From 55-13 sp964501275 (GTDB lineage Bacteria > Armatimonadota > Fimbriimonadia > Fimbriimonadales > Fimbriimonadaceae), in NCBI GenBank assembly GCA_964501275.1, contig CAZCSP010000023.1, positions 1-64,000 on the forward strand: a DNA stretch of 64,000 nt, in the 5' to 3' direction. Position numbers and translations under genes: made by a program. The notes under the pieces were generated by a model. The model made no database searches. It was not told the origin of the DNA and saw only the letters and a list, made by a program, of their open reading frames with translations. Below, piece by piece: positions 59,699-64,000 of this stretch; within the stretch, counting starts at the first letter, position 1; every line of letters starts with the position of its first letter.

Positions 59699-60436
59699 CT
59701 AGGGTGGCATATTTGCCCGGTCGAGTGCCGCCAGCCATCGCTGCCATGGGGCGCTCGCCTCAACTTCGGCTCTCAGGCGCGGAGGGAGGTTGGGCGTGGC
59801 GAAGTCGCGATGGGTTTGGAGTCGCATCAACTCCCGCTTCCGTAGCTCGACCGGCTTGAACCGAACGGTCTGCCAGGCCTCGTACCACCACAGCACCGAC
59901 CAGATGTTCTGGCTACGGTAGCTCTTGGCAACTTGGAGTTTCAACTGCCACTCTTCCGGTTCCAAGGCGAGAGCTTGCTGGTTGTCCGGGGTGGGGAAGA
60001 CGTTCATTCGCTGAAGCCGCCGGGTGTAGGGATGGTAAAGGGGGACCTCTAAAACTGGGCCGTCGAACGCTTGGTGAACCAGCCAGTTGGTCGCGTCATG
60101 GTCCAAGTGGCCTTGCTCGAAAGCGGTGCAACAGATGCGATCGGGTTGGGTGCGGTCGACCAACGCTTGGAATTGTGGTCTCAGGTCCGCCATCTGATCG
60201 CACACCACCCCGTCCGTTGCCTCCATAAAGCTGAGATTCGAGTCCGGGACGCCTAGTATAGCGGATACTATACGGGCTTCTTGCGCCCGGGTTGGGTTGC
60301 TATGGGTCCAATTAATGTGGACCTCCGCACCTGCCTGTGTAAGCCGCCGAATCCAGGCACAGATCGCGATCTCGTCGTCGGGGTGGGTCATGCAGAAGAG
60401 CCACTTTTGGTTCGGATCGAGGTCGAAGGCGGTCAC
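59699..60436 (-). CDS. PIG-L family deacetylase
   Basis: The 245-residue protein has the metal motif HPDDE near residue 18 and a HLDHD motif near 113, both typical of PIG-L/LmbE de-N-acetylases. In LPS gene clusters such enzymes deacetylate amino sugars. It overlaps rfaE2 by four bases. The substrate is inferred from context only. Confidence 0.9.
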   Translation of the reverse strand: MTAFDLDPNQKWLFCMTHPDDEIAICAWIRRLTQAGAEVHINWTHSNPTRAQEARIVSAILGVPDSNLSFMEATDGVVCDQMADLRPQFQALVDRTQPDRICCTAFEQGHLDHDATNWLVHQAFDGPVLEVPLYHPYTRRLQRMNVFPTPDNQQALALEPEEWQLKLQVAKSYRSQNIWSVLWWYEAWQTVRFKPVELRKRELMRLQTHRDFATPNLPPRLRAEVEASAPWQRWLAALDRANMPP

Positions 60437-60879
60437 TCTTCTCCGAGCCTCTTCAAGATTCCGGTCGTCGAGCGCCCCTCCAGAAACGGCAAGATCACGA
60501 CCTCGCCGCCATAACCCCTCACGATCTTCGTCTCCGGCAAATCCTCCGCCCGATAGTCGCCGCCCTTGACATGGACCTCTGGCTTCAAGATGGCGATCAA
60601 AGCTTCAGGCGTATCTTCGTCGAAGGCAATGGCCCCGTTTACGCACCTGAGCGCCTCCAAAACGGCGATCCGATCCTCCCAGGGATTCACAGGCCGGTTC
60701 GGCCCTTTGCCCAGCCGCCTGACCGATTCATCCGAGTTCACGCCGACGATCAGCATGTCGCCCAGTTCGCGGGCTTGGCGAAGGGAGGAAACATGGCCCG
60801 CGTGCAGGATATCGAAGACTCCATTGGTAAAGACCAACCGCCGCCCCTGCCTTAACTGAAGAGCCGCTTCAAGGTTCAC
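60433..60879 (-). CDS. rfaE2: D-glycero-beta-D-manno-heptose 1-phosphate adenylyltransferase
   Basis: The 148-residue protein has the nucleotidyltransferase signature FTNGVFDILHAGHV and the NSDESVRRLG motif of the HldE C-terminal domain. It makes ADP-heptose for the LPS inner core. The GTG start at 60879 overlaps the heptosyltransferase stop (GTGA). The separate kinase half (HldE1) is not in this window. Confidence 0.9.
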   Translation of the reverse strand: MNLEAALQLRQGRRLVFTNGVFDILHAGHVSSLRQARELGDMLIVGVNSDESVRRLGKGPNRPVNPWEDRIAVLEALRCVNGAIAFDEDTPEALIAILKPEVHVKGGDYRAEDLPETKIVRGYGGEVVILPFLEGRSTTGILKRLGEE

Positions 60880-61808
60880 GCCATCGCCTCCATCAAGGTT
60901 GTATAGACGGACTCGGGTTTGATATAGGACAGACCTCGGGCGTCGTAGTGGCACCGGTCGATCTGGCCATAGGGGCAGGAGCGGACGGGCTTGGTGATGG
61001 AGTAAAGCCCGATGGCGGGGATGCCAAGCCCAGCGGCCAAGTGGGAACTTCCAGTGTCGCCCGCTACATGAGCCTTGGCGAGGCTGAGAAGAGCGACGAG
61101 TTCGGCGATAGAGGTTCCTCCTATGAGAACCTTCGGTTTGGCCTGCGATCGGCTAGCGATCTCCTCTCCAACCTGCTTGTCATCCGCCGTCGCCCCCCCG
61201 ATCAGGACGGACTTCACGCCTTGCTGGGCAAGTAGATCGACCAGTTTGGCGAAGTGCGCAGGAGGCCAACGCTTGGTGACCCACCCGGCCCCACCGTTCA
61301 TCACAACAAACGACCCCAGGTCGCCTAGCTTAGCCCGGATAGATTCCAATGCATCCTCACCCGGAACGAGTCCAAAATCCGCCACATCCGCCTCTCCGCC
61401 GACCGCTCGGGCCACATCCACATACTGATCCACCACGTGAAGCGAGGAAGGGTCGGGGATCACGCGTTCGCTAAAAAGCCAAGCCCCCTCCCGTTGCCAA
61501 TGGTAGCCGACCTTCGCCTTCGCCTGGGCTCCCTTCAAAACAAGCCCGCTTTTCAGCAGCCCCTGCAAATCCAGTGCGGCGTCGAACTCTCCCTCGATCA
61601 CGGGCCAGGTGTCAGGCTTCAGTTTCGGCTTGACCTCCAGGACCTGGTCGATGTGGCGGCAACTCCGCGCAATTCCGGCAAAGCGGGGATCGACGGCCCA
61701 CACGACTTCCGACTCTGGAAACGCCTTCTTGAGCGCTCCGGCGGCGGGCAGGGAGCAGACGACGTCGCCAAGAGACGACAGACGGCTGATAAGGAATCGC
61801 TCAGCCAA
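60876..61808 (-). CDS. Glycosyltransferase family 9 (ADP-heptose:LPS heptosyltransferase), second
   Basis: The 310-residue protein has the GT9 pattern: an N-terminal FLISRLSSLGDVV, DLQGLLKSG, and the C-terminal ADP-heptose site HVAGDTGSSHLAAGLGIPAIGLY. It adds heptose to the inner core. The start is TTG 61808 (overlapping the previous gene by eight bases); the frame extends upstream in antisense-like sequence. Close to an rfaE2 gene, as usual for this pathway. Confidence 0.9.
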   Translation of the reverse strand: MAERFLISRLSSLGDVVCSLPAAGALKKAFPESEVVWAVDPRFAGIARSCRHIDQVLEVKPKLKPDTWPVIEGEFDAALDLQGLLKSGLVLKGAQAKAKVGYHWQREGAWLFSERVIPDPSSLHVVDQYVDVARAVGGEADVADFGLVPGEDALESIRAKLGDLGSFVVMNGGAGWVTKRWPPAHFAKLVDLLAQQGVKSVLIGGATADDKQVGEEIASRSQAKPKVLIGGTSIAELVALLSLAKAHVAGDTGSSHLAAGLGIPAIGLYSITKPVRSCPYGQIDRCHYDARGLSYIKPESVYTTLMEAMA

Positions 61809-62739
61809 GGAGCCCCTCCACCGCCGCCAGGATTTCCGAAGGGGGCACGTCGCCAGGGTTCTCCGAGCGGCGCAAAACCGTCCCCCGGTCAGAGTAGGGG
61901 CGATAGAGTTTTGGATCGGTCGGGCCAAACACCGATACAAAGGGTACTCCGAATGCTGCCGCCATGTGCCCGGTCCCGGTGTCGGCAGCAAGGTGGATGG
62001 CGGAGTGGGCCACCGCAGAAAGGGTCTCGGTTAGGTTCCATTGGGCCACCTTATTCACCGCACCGACAACCTGAACTCGTGGATCGGGGACCGCACCCAG
62101 CAGAACCACTTCAAAGCCCCGGGCCATCAATCCTTCCGCAACCTCGGCCCATTGGGAAGCCGGGTACTGCTTGATCGCCGCGCCTGCGCCCGTCGAAATT
62201 GTGCCGATGGGCTTTCCCTCAGGGAGTCCCAGGGTCGCTGGAGGCAACGGCTCTGGCATGATGGGCCTCTCGGGAACTGTAAAGTCCCCAAATGTCCGCG
62301 CCGCATCCATCATCCTCTCGACTCGGTGTTTGGCATCCGGGTCGCCAGCCAATAGGGGGTTGAGCCGTTTGGCCAGGGTGTCGGTGGCGAACGCTGAGAT
62401 ACGCCGCGTAGGCCGGGCAATCCGCAGGCAGATCGCCGTTTTAGAATGGCCCTGTAAGTCCATCCCGAAGTCGTATCGCTCCTTCCGCAACTCGGCAAAC
62501 TTCCCCAGTTGCTCCCTCCAGACTCCTGGCGACCAACGCGCTTTGTGCCAGCGGTCGCGGGGGAAATCCACCACCCGATTTAACAGCCGCTCTCGATCCA
62601 GCATCGCCATGCACCTGCTCTCTACCGCCCAGGTAATAACTGCTTGGGGCAACGCAGAACGTATAGCGGTTGCTACATAGCTTGCCATCACGCAGTCGCC
62701 GATGGCCGAAAAGCGGACGATGAGGAACGAGGGGTTCAT
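61801..62739 (-). CDS. Glycosyltransferase family 9 (ADP-heptose:LPS heptosyltransferase), first
   Basis: The 312-residue protein has the GT9 motifs FLIVRFSAIGDCVMAS, DLQGHSKTA, and HLAADTGTGHMAAAFGVPFVSVFGPTDP. The two consecutive GT9 genes could add the two inner-core heptoses. ATG 62739 overlaps the acyltransferase stop as ATGA; the longer frame starts inside that gene. Confidence 0.9.
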   Translation of the reverse strand: MNPSFLIVRFSAIGDCVMASYVATAIRSALPQAVITWAVESRCMAMLDRERLLNRVVDFPRDRWHKARWSPGVWREQLGKFAELRKERYDFGMDLQGHSKTAICLRIARPTRRISAFATDTLAKRLNPLLAGDPDAKHRVERMMDAARTFGDFTVPERPIMPEPLPPATLGLPEGKPIGTISTGAGAAIKQYPASQWAEVAEGLMARGFEVVLLGAVPDPRVQVVGAVNKVAQWNLTETLSAVAHSAIHLAADTGTGHMAAAFGVPFVSVFGPTDPKLYRPYSDRGTVLRRSENPGDVPPSEILAAVEGLLG

Positions 62740-63632
62740 ACAAAAAGGCCGGCTTTGCGGGCGCTCTTCCATCGATCGTGGAGCCATAGCCACTGCTCGG
62801 GATGCTTGCGGATTTGGCTTTCCAAGACCTCGTTGATCCGTGCCGTGATCCGAATCTGGTCTCGGTCGAAGCCCTCGCCATCCACCGCCTCATGGAACTC
62901 CGCCCGATACTGCCCAGGCCCGAGCCGAGTGAAGTAACACGGGATGATAGGTGCCCCGGTCCGCAGATGCATGACCGCTGGCCCCAGCGCGGTCCCGCAG
63001 GGGTGGCCAAAGAAGGGCACGAAGCAGTCGCCGTTGTTCTGGTCGTTCAGGATGCCCACGAGATCTCCGGTCTTGAGCTTGCCAAGGATCGCCCGCGCCG
63101 CATTGCCCCGCGACATCACTTCGGCCCCCGCCTGAGCCCGAATCGCGTTGATCTTCTGGGTCACCGCCCCCTGGTTAGCGTCGCGGGCAACCACATTCAG
63201 GGTGTAGCCGTTCACCGTGAACCAGTGGGCAAACCGCTCCCAGTTGCCATAGTGGGCGGTCACGATCAGAACGCCTTTTCCCAGCGCATAGGCCTGCTCC
63301 AAGTTCTCCCGGCCAACCACCTCCGCCGAGTTCACCTCCTCCACCGTTCTCAAGGGCGTGCGCATCACGTCGGCGGTCACCCGCCCAAAGTGCAGGTAGA
63401 CCTCCCGCGCCGTCTCCTCGCGCTTCTCCGGGGACCATTCGGGAAAGGCGAGAGCCAGGTTTGCTTTGGTGCGCTCCCGATGCTTCTTGTCCAGTTTGTA
63501 AAGAACCATCGCTAGGCGTTCGCCTCGTTTTTCCGCCCGGTCCAAAGAACCTGACATGAAGGCCCGCTGCCCAAACGAGAAGGCGACGGTGCTGGCTTTA
63601 TCGAGGATGATTCGCTTCTTCTTGGATGCCAT
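62736..63632 (-). CDS. Lipid A acyltransferase (LpxL/HtrB family)
   Basis: The 298-residue protein has the family's catalytic block AHYGNWER (His-x4-Glu) near 118, DQNNGDCFVPFFG, and the tail KHPEQWLWLHDRWK. It adds a secondary fatty acid to lipid A in the inner membrane. It lies downstream of lpxK and overlaps its end by 35 bases. Confidence 0.92.
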   Translation of the reverse strand: MASKKKRIILDKASTVAFSFGQRAFMSGSLDRAEKRGERLAMVLYKLDKKHRERTKANLALAFPEWSPEKREETAREVYLHFGRVTADVMRTPLRTVEEVNSAEVVGRENLEQAYALGKGVLIVTAHYGNWERFAHWFTVNGYTLNVVARDANQGAVTQKINAIRAQAGAEVMSRGNAARAILGKLKTGDLVGILNDQNNGDCFVPFFGHPCGTALGPAVMHLRTGAPIIPCYFTRLGPGQYRAEFHEAVDGEGFDRDQIRITARINEVLESQIRKHPEQWLWLHDRWKSARKAGLFV

Positions 63633-64000
63633 TGAGTTTGGATTTCAGCCAGGCTTTAAATTCGGCGGCGGGCTCTATGGTTGCGCCGTGGTCCAGGATG
63701 AGGAGTTGCCTCTCGCCGACGTCGGGGCGGTTCTTCAACTTCACCCAATCCTTGGCTGTTACCACCGTCGGGATATTCGTCGGCAGGCTTTGAATCAGGG
63801 TACCCCCGCTCAGCGGATCGTGGTCGGGCATGAGGAACCGGTCCCGAACCTTGCAGCCCAAAGCCTCTAGCGAACGAACCACCTTCTCCGGCTGTCCGAG
63901 CGCGCATAGCAAGGCGGCTCTTTCGGGAGTTGACGAGAGGGTGTTATCTGGGGTCAATAGCCCCCGCGACGATTCCTCAACCCGGAAATCTCCCGGCAAA
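63598..64000 (-). CDS. lpxK: Tetraacyldisaccharide 4'-kinase (C-terminal part, cut by window edge)
   Basis: The visible 133 residues match the LpxK C-terminus: CALGQPEKVVRSLEALGCKV, FLMPDHDPLSGG and VVTAKDWVKLKN, as in the PDHHxYT and TEKDxVKL blocks. LpxK phosphorylates lipid A precursor. The 5' part with its P-loop lies beyond base 64000. It heads the minus-strand LPS-core operon, with its 3' end overlapping the acyltransferase. Confidence 0.85.
   Translation of the reverse strand, partial: LPGDFRVEESSRGLLTPDNTLSSTPERAALLCALGQPEKVVRSLEALGCKVRDRFLMPDHDPLSGGTLIQSLPTNIPTVVTAKDWVKLKNRPDVGERQLLILDHGATIEPAAEFKAWLKSKLNGIQEEANHPR

Overview
This 64 kb window looks like chromosomal DNA of a diderm bacterium, most likely from the Armatimonadota (Fimbriimonadia-type). 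The phylum call is inference. It rests on a pseudopilin with an H-X9-DG C-terminus of the kind abundant in that group, an outer-membrane/LPS gene set (SecG, lipid A acyltransferase, LpxK, two GT9 heptosyltransferases, TolC), fairly high GC, and conserved genes scattered in unusual orders. For example, dnaA is followed by a creatininase rather than dnaN, rpsF-ssb lacks an adjacent rpsR, and rplA lacks an adjacent rplK. No rRNA operon, prophage, complete insertion sequence or CRISPR array was seen.

Layout. 1-7.3 kb: a five-PAS sensor histidine kinase cut by the left edge, an ASPIC/UnbV FG-GAP protein, a truncated hemoglobin, a GH172 (DUF2961) hydrolase and a HicAB module whose hicA has no visible start codon. 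7.3-12 kb: a TolC / long HlyD-type adaptor / FtsX-type permease export operon ending in yraN. 12-20 kb: tRNA-Pro(CGG), an intergenic region holding a MITE-like element, an acyltransferase-3, a GMC oxidoreductase with its small subunit, a pseudopilin, purM, tRNA-Lys(TTT) and an AI-2E family permease. 20-30 kb: FHA protein, thiamine pyrophosphokinase, dnaA with DnaA-box-like sites upstream, creatininase, an outer-membrane barrel, hflX, prmC, def, fmt, a beta-propeller protein and secG. 30-45 kb: CBS-DUF1385, rpsF-ssb, pentapeptide protein, an overlapping pair of paralogous unknown genes, rplA, the cdaA-cdaR-GNAT operon, pheA, metK, a dehalogenase-like hydrolase, sugar isomerase-like and zinc-ribbon TPR proteins, and dut. 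45-64 kb: the pxpBAC 5-oxoprolinase operon, an M1 aminopeptidase, a C-terminal half of UvrA, a toxin-antitoxin island beside a truncated msrA copy, msrA, alkaline phosphatase, a DUF433-DUF5615 pair with a stop codon in the toxin, a methyltransferase, and an LPS-core operon (lpxK edge, acyltransferase, two GT9, rfaE2, PIG-L) running into ftsY.

The most unusual layer is a population of short dispersed repeats. One palindromic family occurs in intergenic DNA near 4.5 kb and also in frame inside pxpB, where it adds about 30 residues, reminiscent of Rickettsia palindromic elements. A second, about 280 bp long, has imperfect 23-bp terminal inverted repeats and a 5-bp target duplication, and sits in a decayed copy of the first. 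A third, about 500 bp, is present twice (16.2 and 47.3 kb) and supplies the last codons of pxpC. A fourth brackets prmC and supplies its last codons. Several gene ends here therefore appear to have been written by repeats.

Coordinates were read by eye from the sequence. Starts differing from the longest open frame are explained per gene. Family names rest on recognised motifs, not on database searches.
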